42,607 bases of DNA from Vitrella brassicaformis. Taxonomy: Eukaryota; Sar; Vitrellaceae. The notes under the pieces are model-generated. The model saw only the letters and a list, made by a program, of their open reading frames with translations, did no database searches and had not been told where the DNA came from. This document shows, piece after piece, positions 19,559 to 30,285 of the stretch. The stretch's first letter is position 1. Each line of letters starts with the position of its first letter. The stretch is taken from contig CDMY01000217.1 of NCBI GenBank assembly GCA_001179505.1, positions 85,366-127,972 of the forward strand, given 5' to 3'. The translations under genes were made by a program, and so were the position numbers.

Positions 19559-22518
19559 ATGTGTGAGAACGGCTGGCTGGCCAAGTGGGTGCGGGATGAC
19601 CCGCAGACGTGGAGCAACGTGCGAGTGCAGGTGGGTGAGTCAGGCAGAAGGACGGCAGAAGCGACACTCACACACACACAAACTCACACACACATGCATC
19701 GATTCATCTGGCCCATTCCCGTGTGTGTGCTGCAGGGGATGGGCGGCGAGAGAGGTCGCGGTCTGGTGTGCATCAAGCGGGTGAGCAAGGGGGCGACGGT
19801 GCTGGAGGACAGCACACCCATCGTCACACTCCAGCACCACTACAGCAGGTACACTGACAGTATGCCACCACTGGACGGCGTAGGCATTCACACCGGTGAT
19901 GCGGGTCACATATAAGTGTCGGCGTGTTGTGATGTCAGGCGCTGCTGCGTTGCTTGTGCGGTGTGTCGGCGTGTGGTCGATGACTTCGAAACCCAGACCG
20001 ACCGAATCCTCAGCAAGTAGGTACCTCCACAGCATAGGACGCCGTCCACACCACACCGCCCTGCCTCTTCTTTATCCGCAGTGTGGGTCAGCGGCTGCAC
20101 GTCGACCACCCCGATGTGTGGCGTGCGGCCCACCAGGTGCCGCTGCTCATGCACAAGGGGGACATCCCCCTGACCTCACCGCCAATCCCTCCGCCGCCTG
20201 TGGCGGCCGCACACACACACTCATCCGCAATGTCAGTGTCGACCGCCTCGTCGTCGGCAGCGGCGGAGTGGACGTACTGCGAGAGGGGGTGTGGGGAGGT
20301 CTTCTGCAGCAAGAGATGCAAGAAGGTACGGACACTGACACACACACATGGACGGAAGGCCCCCTGGCTCTCTGTGTGTGTGGACGAGTGGCTGGGATTG
20401 TGTGGTGCGTCAGATTGCGTGGGGTGTGTATGCCGATGTGCCGCACCCCCACCGCATTCTGTGTGTCGACCTGCCGGCCGACAAACAGGACGCCTGGGAA
20501 GAGTTCAAGAGGTCTCACACATCCACACGCAATGAAGCAGCCAGCGACACACACGTGTATTCCCTCCCTCTCCCTCTCCCTCTCTCCGTGTGTGTGTGTG
20601 TGTGTGTGCAGCCACGCGTTGCGGACATACGAGTACTTCCAGCTAGCGGCATCGGTGTACGCCGTCATCATGTTCAACGTGACCTACGGCCGGATGGCCC
20701 TCGAGGACGCCATGCAAGAGATGCTGCTCTTCGCTGGCAAATCATGGTACATCCATCCATCCATCCCCCACACACACACTGACACACACATCTCGTGTGT
20801 GTGTGTGTGTGTGTGGTAGGCCTGAATTGCTGGACGTGCCCCTGTTGGCTGGGGGCGAGCATGTGACCGTCACGGAGGCCGATGAGTACAAGAGAAAGCG
20901 ACAGGAGGCGTAAGAGAGCGACTGACCCGACAGCAGACGGAACACCCATACACACAGGCATGAGCGGACTTGTGAATGCAGGCTGGAAGAGTCGCTGCGT
21001 CTGCTCAAGGCCGCACTATACGACGTAAGCCACACACCACCCACACACACACGCAGTGGGAGGGGGAGAAAGAAGAAAGCAGCGAGAAGCCACTCATTTG
21101 TCTATGAGTGGTGCTCTCTGTGTGTGCGTGTCTGTCACAGCCTGGTAGTTGTTTCGGCCCGCTATTCACAGTGGATGTGTACTCCCGGGTGGTCGGCCAG
21201 CTGGACCTCACCTGCGCCGCCGTGCAGCTCACCAATCCCCTCAGTGCGGCCGTCGACACCATCATGACCTCCCACCAACAGCAGCAGCACGAGACGGCCC
21301 TCTCCACACCCACACACAGAAACAGACACAGAGGCAGCAGCAGGAGGTCAGTGATGGGCATACCACATGGAAGGCACAAAGGCCCATCCCCCGTCTCTCT
21401 CTGTGTGTGTGTGTGTGTGTGTGTGTGGCTGGCAGTGTGTGGCCGTCATCGATGTCCTTCGCGTCGCTGCTGCTCCGCGGCACAGCTGAGAGTGAGCCCA
21501 AGACGCCCAAGACGCCCTCGTCCGCCTGGAGTGACGGCAACTCGTCCACGTCGGCGTCATGGGAGTACCCCGAGGACACCTTCGCACGCACAGTCAAGCC
21601 GGTCGGTCAGCCATGTACCACAACAAACAAACAAACAGATGGATGGATGGATGTGTGTGTGTGTGTCTTCAGCTGCTGGGCGTGCTGGCTCGTGTGGTGC
21701 GCGAGCGGCGGGATGAGTACAACGCCATGCAGGGCAGCCTCTTCCCGCCGGAAATGAACACCGATGGTGCGTGGGGATGGTCGAGTCTCTCTCCCTCCCT
21801 TAGGCCATATGTCTGTTGTGGGGGTGTGTCAGATGGCACTGAGGATCTCTCGTCTTTCCCGGACTTTGAGGGCGTCGCCGTCTTCAAATCGTTAGCCCAC
21901 CACCCGTCCCCCCACACCACTGCCACCACACCCACACAGCTGCTCCCGCTCTGTCCGTCTGTCTGTCTGTCCGTCTGTCTGTCTGTCTGTCTGTCAGTGT
22001 GTCTTTTCTGAACCATTCCTGCGACCCCACAGTCGATGTGGTCTTCGGCAGGGACACCTCGGTGCGTGTGGTGGCGAGGGGCGACATGCGCATGGGCAGC
22101 GAGTGCCTCATGAGCTACACGGGGTGCACTGAGGACAACAGCGACCTCAGCCGGAGGCAGCACACACTGCTCTACGACTACAAGTTCCTCTGCACCTGCG
22201 CCACGTGCAGATCACAGGTGAGGTGCGGCAGCCCACCACACGCACCACGCCAAATGCCGCCAGTGTGTGTCCATTCGTTCGTTCACGCAGGCAGCCGACA
22301 TTATGTGCCGCCGTCGCGCGGCTGCAGGGGGCAACACCAGCGGCCCATCGTCATCGGCAGCGTCGTCACTGCCAGTGCTGCTGCCAGCGACGCCTGTGGT
22401 GCCGCCCACCGCTGCACAGGTGGAGGCGGCCCAGCGGGTCGTCGCTGAGGTGCAGCACCAACAACGCGCCAACAGCAGCAAGACCAACAAGGCAAAGAAG
22501 AAAAAACGCAAGACATAG
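19559..22518 (+). CDS. SET/MYND (SMYD-like) protein lysine methyltransferase
   Basis: Fourteen exons splice without frame conflict into 589 aa: 19559-19630, 19736-19848, 19939-20016, 20082-20325, 20489-20511, 20612-20746, 20820-20909, 20982-21024, 21141-21346, 21436-21601, 21673-21766, 21833-21890, 21998-22217, 22291-22518. It would transfer methyl groups from SAM to protein lysines. SET-N: ERGRGLVCIKRVSKGATVL. A split zinc-finger region follows (CCVACAVCRR, then CERGCGEVFCSKRCKK), as in the MYND insert of SMYD proteins. The SET core has SFLNHSCDPT (the NHSC signature) and SECLMSYTG; the post-SET Cys cluster is FLCTCATC. The tail is Ala/Pro-rich and ends in a Lys-rich, NLS-like segment (TNKAKKKKRKT). 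The middle has low-complexity Ser/Lys-Thr-Pro insertions. Substrate unknown. Confidence 0.88.
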
Positions 22519-23555
22519 ACACAAGGAGAGAGAGAGAGAGAGGGAGGGAGGGAGAGGGGTGCGTCTGTGCAGGAGGGTATCTGTAAGCGTAATGGGGCGA
22601 GGTCGGTCGCTGCTTAGTGGAGGGTAGTAGGGACGGGCCGGCAGGGAGAGAGAGAGGGAAGGGGGGAGGGAGGGAGGGAACGGGGATGTTTGGATCTAGG
22701 TCACCTTTTGCTGCTCGACTCGATCGGCTTTTGCTGTTTTGCCACCTTTCGCCTTTACCAAGGCCGCCATCCACCCCGTGCATTCTGGCTGCATGCCACG
22801 CGGCCGATTTTCCGACGAGAGAGTATGGCCGCGGTCAGTTTTCCTAACAGCCTTGCCGTTTTGTCGTATTGGTGCGTGTCGATACATAATTCGCACGTGG
22901 CATTCACGCATTTCCATGTGTGTGTGCGCGTGTGTGTGTGTGTGTGTGGTTGCCCCCTCCCTCCATCCCTCCCTCCATTGTGGATGCACGCAGAGATGGT
23001 GGCGCGATTTTCCTCTCCTCTCACGCCCCACCATCCATCCGTCCATCCGTCCCCTCCGCTTGGTTGCATGCTTACGGTTGTCTATCTAAGTGTCTGTTCT
23101 GTGGCTGACTGCTCTGCTCTGCCTCTGTCCACTTTGTCTCTCTCTCTGTTGTGGTTAGCAACTACTTGCTGTGTGCGAGTGGCGTGGCGTACACACACGC
23201 ATGCCTGAATTCGTTGAGCTTTGCGCCGATCCTTCTCTCCCTCCTCTCTCTGTGTGCTCTGCAGTGATGAGCCAATGGGTTGCCCACTTATTTGTTGGTT
23301 GCATCATTTCTGTGTGTGAGAGTGTGTGCAGTGTATGCGGGTGGACTCAGACGCACCAGCGAGATCACATGCAGTCAATATCTATCATGAATAATGCTAT
23401 TCTGTCTGACTCGTCAGTCACTGGGGTTGATCAATCAATCAAAGCCCCGCAACACGCAGTCGAGAGGCCACAGAAGCTCAGCTGCTCTGCTTGGGAATCT
23501 ATCCATTTTGTTTGTCCGACACTATCAGCCAAGGAAGACTGTCTGTCTGCGCGCG
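22519..23555. other. Intergenic spacer, no gene seen
   Basis: Lies between the convergent 3' ends of the SET and PPR-like genes. Contains GGGA runs (about 22540-22680), a GT run (about 22918-22948), TCCC and TCCA runs. Open frames here are repeat-driven. Confidence 0.6.
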
Positions 23556-25898
23556 TCATGCGTCAGTCGATTTCTTGACGCTTTCCTGAAGTGTCCTCTC
23601 CAAGTCCCTCATGGCCTCATCCAACACCTGCACACCACACGCCGCACGAAGACACAGACAACCAACCACAATGAAATACACGCGCATTCACACACTCGTG
23701 CGTACCTCTTCGCTGACGATAGGCGCTGCCCGTCTGGGCCGGACCACTCTGAAGCTCTCAAATGACGACCCACTGGGCCTGCTGCTGCTCTCCATGCTAC
23801 TGCTGCTGCTGCTGCTGCTGCTGGCATTGCTCGCATGTTTGTCTGGCGGGGCTGTATGGTGTCGCAATGGGGCGGGGCGGTCACGAGAGAAATCTGACAC
23901 ACACAAGGAAGGGGCACAAAGCGCATATCATAGCAGGTAGAAATGTGCCAGCCGCGCGTTCTTTCTCTCACCAAATGTCACATAGGTGTCGTCATCTGCT
24001 GCTCCATCGTCGGCCGCTGCCGAGGTGGGCATCGTTGTCGTCGCGTGTTGGCGGCTGTGTGTGCCTAGCGCCCTCCTGCTCTTGCGGCCGCCCCCTGCTG
24101 CTGCTGCTGCTGCTGCTGGCGCATGATCAGGAGGGTGTGATACCTGGCAGACATACAGACAGACAACAGACAGACAGACAGACAGACGGAAATGCAGAGA
24201 TATAGAAGTGATTGTGTGGTTCCGTGGACGGATGTGTGCCCACCTGGCCTCTTCCCATGCCCAGATTGCTCCACGACGGCCGGCCTCTGCAAGTGGTCGA
24301 GTGAACGGGAGAATGCATCGAATGCGACACATGCATACCTCTTGTGGCGTTGTGACTGGCTGTCGGCCGCATCTGCTGCTGTGGCTGCTGCTGCTAGTGG
24401 CCTCTCGTCATGGCCACCCACACTTCCCCTCTGTCTGCCGCTCTCAGCAATCATCATCATGTGTGCAGAGGACCACTCTGTTTGACAGACACCCACACAC
24501 AGAGGACAGCCAGCAGAGTGAGAGACAGAGGGAGCCATTTTCTCTCTACCTGTGTGTGGGTCGTCATCGATGAGGCCATGTTGAGCGTCAGCAGCATCGG
24601 CTGAGTCAGCGAGGAGGGGCACAGGCGTCGGCGGCGGGATGGCCGCCGTGTCGTACTGGTAATCCATCAACAGACCTATGTCCTATCCTCCACACACAAA
24701 GACACGCACAGCCGTCCGTCTCTCTGTCCGCCAATGCACCCACTGACCGACCTCCTTAGTGAGCTGCAGCACATCGTCAGGCCGCGCCTTCATCAGAGCC
24801 GACCACATCCGACGCTCACGCTTGCGCATGAAGCTGCACACAACACAACACACCGGCCCTTGTGCGTGTGTGTGTGTCGACGTGTGCTCGTCGCGAGCCT
24901 CTGACTTGATGGCGGCAATCCAGGAAATGAAGCAGAAGTTCTGCCAGTGAGGCCGACCTGTTTGCACACAGACACACGCATAAACAAACACCCACACAGT
25001 GTGTGAGGGGGAGGAGCTTCCCACCACACGCACGCTAATTACCAGCTTCGCATCTCATCTCCTGCAGCTCAAAATACGACCGAACCAGACCCTACACACA
25101 CCGACAGACACAGACAGACACAGACAGAGAGAGAGAGAGAGAGAGGGTGCAGTCATCCGTCCAGCGTCGATTGTTGTTTGTTTGTGTTGCCGACCTCGTT
25201 GATGCGTATGATGGCTGGGTGCATCTTGGCCTCCTTCATCTCCTCCAGTATCAACAACGCCTGGACAGTCAGTGCACCCAGGAATGCGACGAGCGTTCGT
25301 GACTGAATGCGCCGAGTGTGCAGACCTGTTCGCTTCTGTGTCTGTGTGAGAGAATGAATCCGTGCAGCTTCAGCGTGTAAGTCGCCTCGTCCAGCAGCAT
25401 ATTCTGACTCCTGCCGGCACACATGATACCAACACACACGCAACCACTCATATGCTGCCCTCATCGCAATAGCCTCGCCGCTCACTCACTTCATCTGCTC
25501 GAAGAGTCTTTCCCATTCGCACCAGTCCCTCTCAACGATGGCCCGCCACAGTCGCCAATAATACGTCATCTTGCTCTCTGCCCTCACCTAATCCACGCAC
25601 GCACACACACACACACACATACAGACCAGACAGGCATACACAGATCCATGATGAGTGCAGATGGCTGCCTCTCCCGCCTACACACCTTCATGTGCTTGCC
25701 CTCTCTGTCGACCTTGACAGGAGCCTTCACAGCCTTCCTGTGATGGGCTGATGGGTAGATGGTTAGATCAGCACGTTGACTCAACATCGGCGGCAGGCGA
25801 TGCCGCAACAACGCGCGACTCCTCGTCAGCTGCGGGCTGCCATGCGATAGGGCAAGGCCAGAAGCACTGCAGACCATCTTTCTCATCTCCTGATCCAT
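23556..25898 (-). CDS. PPR-like protein with Gln/Ser-rich C-terminus
   Basis: Start Met at 25898, stop 23556-23558, about 11 exons with matching phases. The N-terminal exon is basic (possible organelle transit sequence), followed by KMTYYWRLWRAIVERDWCEW. Helical-pair segments then look like pentatricopeptide repeats: NMLLDEATYTLKLHGFIL, ALLILEEMKEAKMHPAIIRI, GLVRSYFELQEMRCEA, HWQNFCFISWIAAIKSEA, KRERRMWSALMKARPDDVLQ. After DIGLLMDYQYD the sequence becomes low complexity: Ala-, Gln- and Ser-runs from CTG/GCA repeats. A final exon, VLDEAMRDLERTLQESVKK, closes it. PPR proteins bind organellar RNA, so a mitochondrial or plastid RNA or ribosome role is likely. Exon borders in the low-complexity part are less certain. 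Confidence 0.65.
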
Positions 25899-26288
25899 TG
25901 CGAGCTTAGCCGGGAGATGTGTTATGTGGTTGAGTGGATGAGTGGACGTGTTCGATGAGGGGCGGGTGGGCAAGACATCAACAGACACACAGATGTGATA
26001 AGCTTTGCATGGCGAGTCCACTGGTTGATAAACAGAGGACGGATGTGCACACCCTCTTGTGGTGCCGTCCATCCATCCATCCAGCCAGCCAGCCAGTCAG
26101 TCCATCCCATTATATACACACACCAAATGCGGCTCCCAAATCGTCTAATCCCCTCTGCTACACCACATGCACCATGCACTCGGTTTGTTTATGTGAGGCA
26201 TACAAAAGCGAATCGAACCTCCATAAAGCACTCATCTCATCTCACGCCAAATCGAAACATCCCCCCCTTCCTCACCTGCTATTCCCCA
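25899..26288. repeat. Intergenic; 3' flank of TLDc gene duplicated at 29345-29545
   Basis: 26020-26180 is closely similar to 29345-29540, sharing GGATGTGCACACCCTCTTGT and CAGTCCATCCCATTATAT. It lies just downstream of the single-TLDc gene, as its partner lies downstream of the four-TLDc gene. Confidence 0.8.
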
Positions 26289-27142
26289 TCACGTCACGTG
26301 AAGCACCTCTATCTCATCCGCCATGAAGTAATTCTTAAACGACCCGCCCAGCCGAGCATGGCCACCGGCATCCCTCTTCCCCGTGTAGCCCTCAGGCACA
26401 TAGTCGCTGGGAATGCGCTGTGCACAGCTGCGGATGTCGGCAGCTGGCTGGTCACTGTGCTCGTCGTCACCCAGAGCCAGCCAATCACCGATTCTCACAC
26501 TCCCACGATCCCGCGCACTCCCCTCCCTCCCCTCCCTCCCCGCCACCGTCACCCACTCATCCTCTCGGTCGATGTCGATCTTGGTCGGCGTGTCGAAGTG
26601 GCCGGTCAGCGAAAACCACCACAGGTCACAGTCGTACTCGTGCATGCCGGTCGGAGTGTCAGGCAGCATCAGACCGCAGTTAATGAAGGCGCCGAAGACA
26701 TACTTGTCCTTTCTGATTACAAACACGAGAGGCTCTGCGTCGCCCACACTGTCCAGCAGGTCATCGTAAGTGGTGCCGTTCACCGACGACCTACGGCCCC
26801 CCCCCGCACACACACACACACACACACACGCGCAGATCTCTCTCTCTCTCCCTTTGTGTGTGTGTGTGTAATTGCATACCGGTACAGGGAGGTGATATTG
26901 AGTTCTGTGCCATTGTCACTGCCCATCAAGTCGAGCAGCCCCTGATACTCTGACGCAGACAACGACGTGCCGTCAGGCGGGGACACCTGCTGCTGCACTC
27001 GACGGACCTGCACACAAGGCACAGCCACAGAGCGGATGACTAATCTAATGAATGAAGGGCCACAGCCTACCAGATGGGCCTCCGTCCACGCCAAGCTGAG
27101 AGTCACCATCAGCAGTGCAGCACACCTGCAGTGCCGTGCCAT
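26289..27142 (-). CDS. Secreted single-TLDc-domain protein
   Basis: Exons 27071-27142, 26880-27007 and 26289-26790 give 233 aa. The first exon is a signal peptide (MARHCRCAALLMVTLSLAW). Next is a linker, VSPPDGTSLSASEYQGLLDL, then a TLDc domain: SLYR at its start, TTYDDLLDSVGDAEPLVFVI, RKDKYVFGAFINCGL, GHFDTPTKIDI, LGGSFKNYF and the closing EIEVLHV. TLDc domains are known from OXR1/NCOA7/TLDC1 proteins, linked to oxidation resistance and V-ATPase binding; a secretory signal is unusual for them. The second intron carries a (CA)n-(CT)n-(GT)n arrangement. The gene is a close paralogue of the four-TLDc gene at 29616-32666, flanks included. Confidence 0.85.
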
Positions 27143-27345
27143 CGCGTCGACGAAAGAAAGTCTTTGTCGTCAGTCTAGCCACAGGCAGCCTGATGAACAA
27201 GACAGCAGTGAGCGAGACGACGGGAGTGAGCACACCACCTGGGAGGAGAGAGAGATCTGCTTTTCGCAGCGGTTTCAGGGAGCACCCTAGGCGGCCTGAC
27301 AAAATCTGCTTGTCACCTCGAGTTCAGACAACCGATCCATCTGTG
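27143..27345. repeat. Upstream region shared with the four-TLDc gene (partner 32667-32870)
   Basis: Shares long near-identical runs with 32667-32870, for example CGCAGCGGTTTCAGGGAGCA and CCTAGGCGGCCTGACAAAAT. Probably the duplicated promoter of the TLDc genes. Similarity ends just after CAACCGATCCATCTG. Confidence 0.8.
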
Positions 27346-29344
27346 TCTTCCGACTTCCTCCGGCCAGATTTGTCGTCAGTCGTCCACTTTGGCCTCGTCG
27401 GTGAGGTCGGCGGCAGAGATGCGCACGCGGCGAGTCACTCAGGTGAGCGAGGGAGGGAGGGAGGCCTCGTGCGCCGCCATGTAAGGCGGCTGCTCGGCTC
27501 TGTGTGCTGTGCTACAGATGTCTGTCTGTCTGTTGGTGACTGAGTCAGTGAGTGAGTGTCCGTGACGGCAGACACTGCTGCAGATGAGGGGCGCCGAGGT
27601 GCTTGGCCGTCGAGTGCAGTCGAATGCCGCAGTGGTCCGCAGGCAGCCACACACACATGGATGGATGGATGTGCCACACAGAGGAGAGGACACACACAAC
27701 GGTCTGTGTCGCATGGGTGGGTGCAGGTGTGACTCGGTGACGGTGAGGGTGCTGTCTGTCTGTTGCGGAGGCCATGCCGATGGCGCTGGTGGGCAACGTG
27801 ACGACCCGCTGGCCATCACAACTGACTGACTGACTGACCGACCGGCGCTGAGTATTTTGTGTGTGTGTATGAGAGGTCGGCCGATGTGTCGACGACTGAC
27901 TGACTGCCTCTCTCTCTGTCTTTGTGTCTCACGCGAGTTGGTTGTGCGTTGCTCTCAGTGTGTTGTGTTGTGTGGTCTGGTTGCCACTGTCATATGTGTC
28001 GCGGTCATGGACTGCCGTGACTGGTGGTGTATATATATACCCATTGCATGCTTGCGAGTGATGGATGGCTTCGTTTGTGTTTGGCCCCAGCCAGCAGCTC
28101 GCCTTCCCACTCGATATCGGTCACTCCATTGTGACCATTGGTACGCTGATCTTCGATGGCAGGGGGATGTCATTGTCGGTTGTCTTGATGTGATGCGCAG
28201 ATCTTGGCGTCTGTGCCTTGGTGTGCGTCCTTTTTGGCCTCTCTGGCGACGTGAGGTTGTGATTTGGTACGCGCATGCTCCCCTGATGCGTTCACGTCGC
28301 CACAGCAGACACATGCGTTTCCTTGTGTCTCACTTGCTCGTGTGTGCAGCTGTTGATACGTGTGCTGATCTGCCATGGCGTCCCATTCACCTGGCGGACT
28401 CGCACTTGACTTTGGGTACGTGTGGGGGACACACTCACTCACTCCTCACCCATCACCTGTGTGTGGCCGTGTGCTCATGCTTGTGTGTGTGTTGGTGTGT
28501 GTGTGGTGTTCCGCGCGTGCATCTATATGCGACGCTGGGTGGACCTCTGTACGTTGATCGTCTGTCTACTTCTGTACCTCATGTCGAGCGGCATGCATTC
28601 GCACGTCACCCCTGACCTGGGGCATCCACTCGACACCACACCGGCCACTGGCCATTATCCATAATATGTCCACTGCACCACACTTCTCAGCCGTCAGCTG
28701 CCATGAGTGTGTCGGCTGATGAGTAGGGGGCGGGGGAGAGATGACAGACAGACAGAGAGGGATGAGTGGCTGGCTGGCCGTACAAAGGAATCGCTGTGTG
28801 GGGTGGCGGTGGCCGTCTGTCTGTCAATCGGTAGTCTGAGACGTTTGCTCGCGAGAGTGTGTTGATCTCTCGTCGATGCATCCGTCACACACGACCGGCT
28901 GACAGACAGACAGGCCGACACACACACTCAAAGAGAGAAACCGTTTTGGTTTTGCCAGCTGTGTATGGTTTTCTTTGCGTGTGTGTCCTCCCCTCTCTCT
29001 GTGAGCATCTCAGAAGTCGTGCTGCAACAACAGAGCGTCAGCCCACGAAGGGTGTTGGTGCTTAAGGGTTGCCGGGCGGCGACAGAGATGCCCACAGAGG
29101 GGGGCGGGCGAGGGAATGGGCATGCTGCTGTGATGATCCGTGGGAAGGAGAAAGAGAGAGAGAGACGTCGCTTTGGTTCGTGTGTCGTGTGCATCGTGTG
29201 TCGGTGTGGCCGGCGGTTTTTTTTCTTGAGTATTGGTTATTAAGCGGCCGACACACACACACACACACACACACGCAGAAGGAGTGGCCAGGCCGTTCGC
29301 GCTGTTCGTTGAGTGACCTCCTCACTCTCATTATATCGGTTGAT
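27346..29344. other. Long spacer, no well-supported gene
   Basis: A weak plus-strand candidate lies at 27419-27829 (short exons MRTRRVTQ and MRGAEVLGRRVQSNAAV, then a stretch ending at 27829), but its introns are not convincing. The rest is GT-rich and Cys/Val-biased in all frames, with GACT, TCTG and GA runs. A (CA)n tract lies at 29248-29275. A duplicated segment (29030-29116) is listed separately. Confidence 0.5.
29030..29116 (+). repeat. Segment with inverted copy at 42490-42577
   Basis: The reverse complement of 42490-42577 matches this stretch over about 85 nt, including GAGCGTCAGCCCACGAAGGG and GTTGCCGGGCGG. Confidence 0.8.
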
Positions 29345-29615
29345 ACATGGCGAGTCCATTGATGGATAAACAGAGGATGAATGTGCACACCCTCTTGTGG
29401 TGCCGCCCATCCATTCAGCCAGTCAGTCCATCCCATTATATCCACACCACATGCGGCGACTTGAACAAAGAAGTAGCTGCATTTCTCCCCAGATCATCTA
29501 ATCTTCTCTGCTACACCACATGCAATATGCACTCAGCACACCGAGAGACCTCTCATCTCATCCGCATGCAAATCCTCGACCCACCCAGACAGGCACTCTC
29601 ACATCGACCCTGAGC
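29345..29615. repeat. 3' flank of four-TLDc gene, duplicate of 26020-26180
   Basis: Shares CACCCTCTTGTGGTGCCG and neighbouring sequence with the 3' flank of the single-TLDc gene, with a small extra segment near 29458-29490. Confidence 0.75.
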
Positions 29616-30240
29616 TCACATCATGCGAAAGGACATGCAAAATAGAAACAACGAGAGCCACAGACAGACACACGTCCGCGTCGCTGATGATGAAATCGTT
29701 GGTGATGATATGAAAGGCGCCTGCAGCACTTCTATCTCATCTGCATGAAACCTATACGACCCGCCCAGCAGAGCACCGACGCTCGACTCCCCCGTATAGC
29801 CCGCAGGCATAAAGCTGCTGGTAGTGTACTGCGCACAGTTGCGGATGTCGCCATCATGTACCCACCCATCTTCCGGTACCCACCGATACAACTCGTCCAA
29901 CTTCAGGTACCCACCCAACCTCCGGTACCCACCAATCATCACACTCACACCGCCCGCACTGTGCCCCGCCACCATCACATCCACCCCCTGATACATTTCG
30001 CGGGCGTCGATCTTGGTCGGCTTGGCGAAATGCCCGGCCAGCGAAAACCATCGCACGTCACACTCATAGTCGTTGTAGTCGGTCGGGTCATCGGGCAGCT
30101 CCAGACCGCAATTGATGTGAACGCCGAAGACATACTTGTCCTTTCTGATTACAAACACGAGAGGCTCTGCGTCGCCCACACTGTTCAGCAGGTCATCGTA
30201 AGTGGTGCCGTGCACAGACGACCTACGCCACACACACACA

Positions 30241-30285
<45 letters not shown>

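Noticed and set aside
19640-20056. Minus-strand frame opposite the SET gene
   Set aside because: It overlaps exons that splice in phase into a complete SET/MYND protein.
27857-28615. 252-residue plus-strand frame
   Set aside because: Composition is dominated by Cys, Val, Trp and Arg from GT-rich DNA. No motif, intron pattern or convincing start was found.
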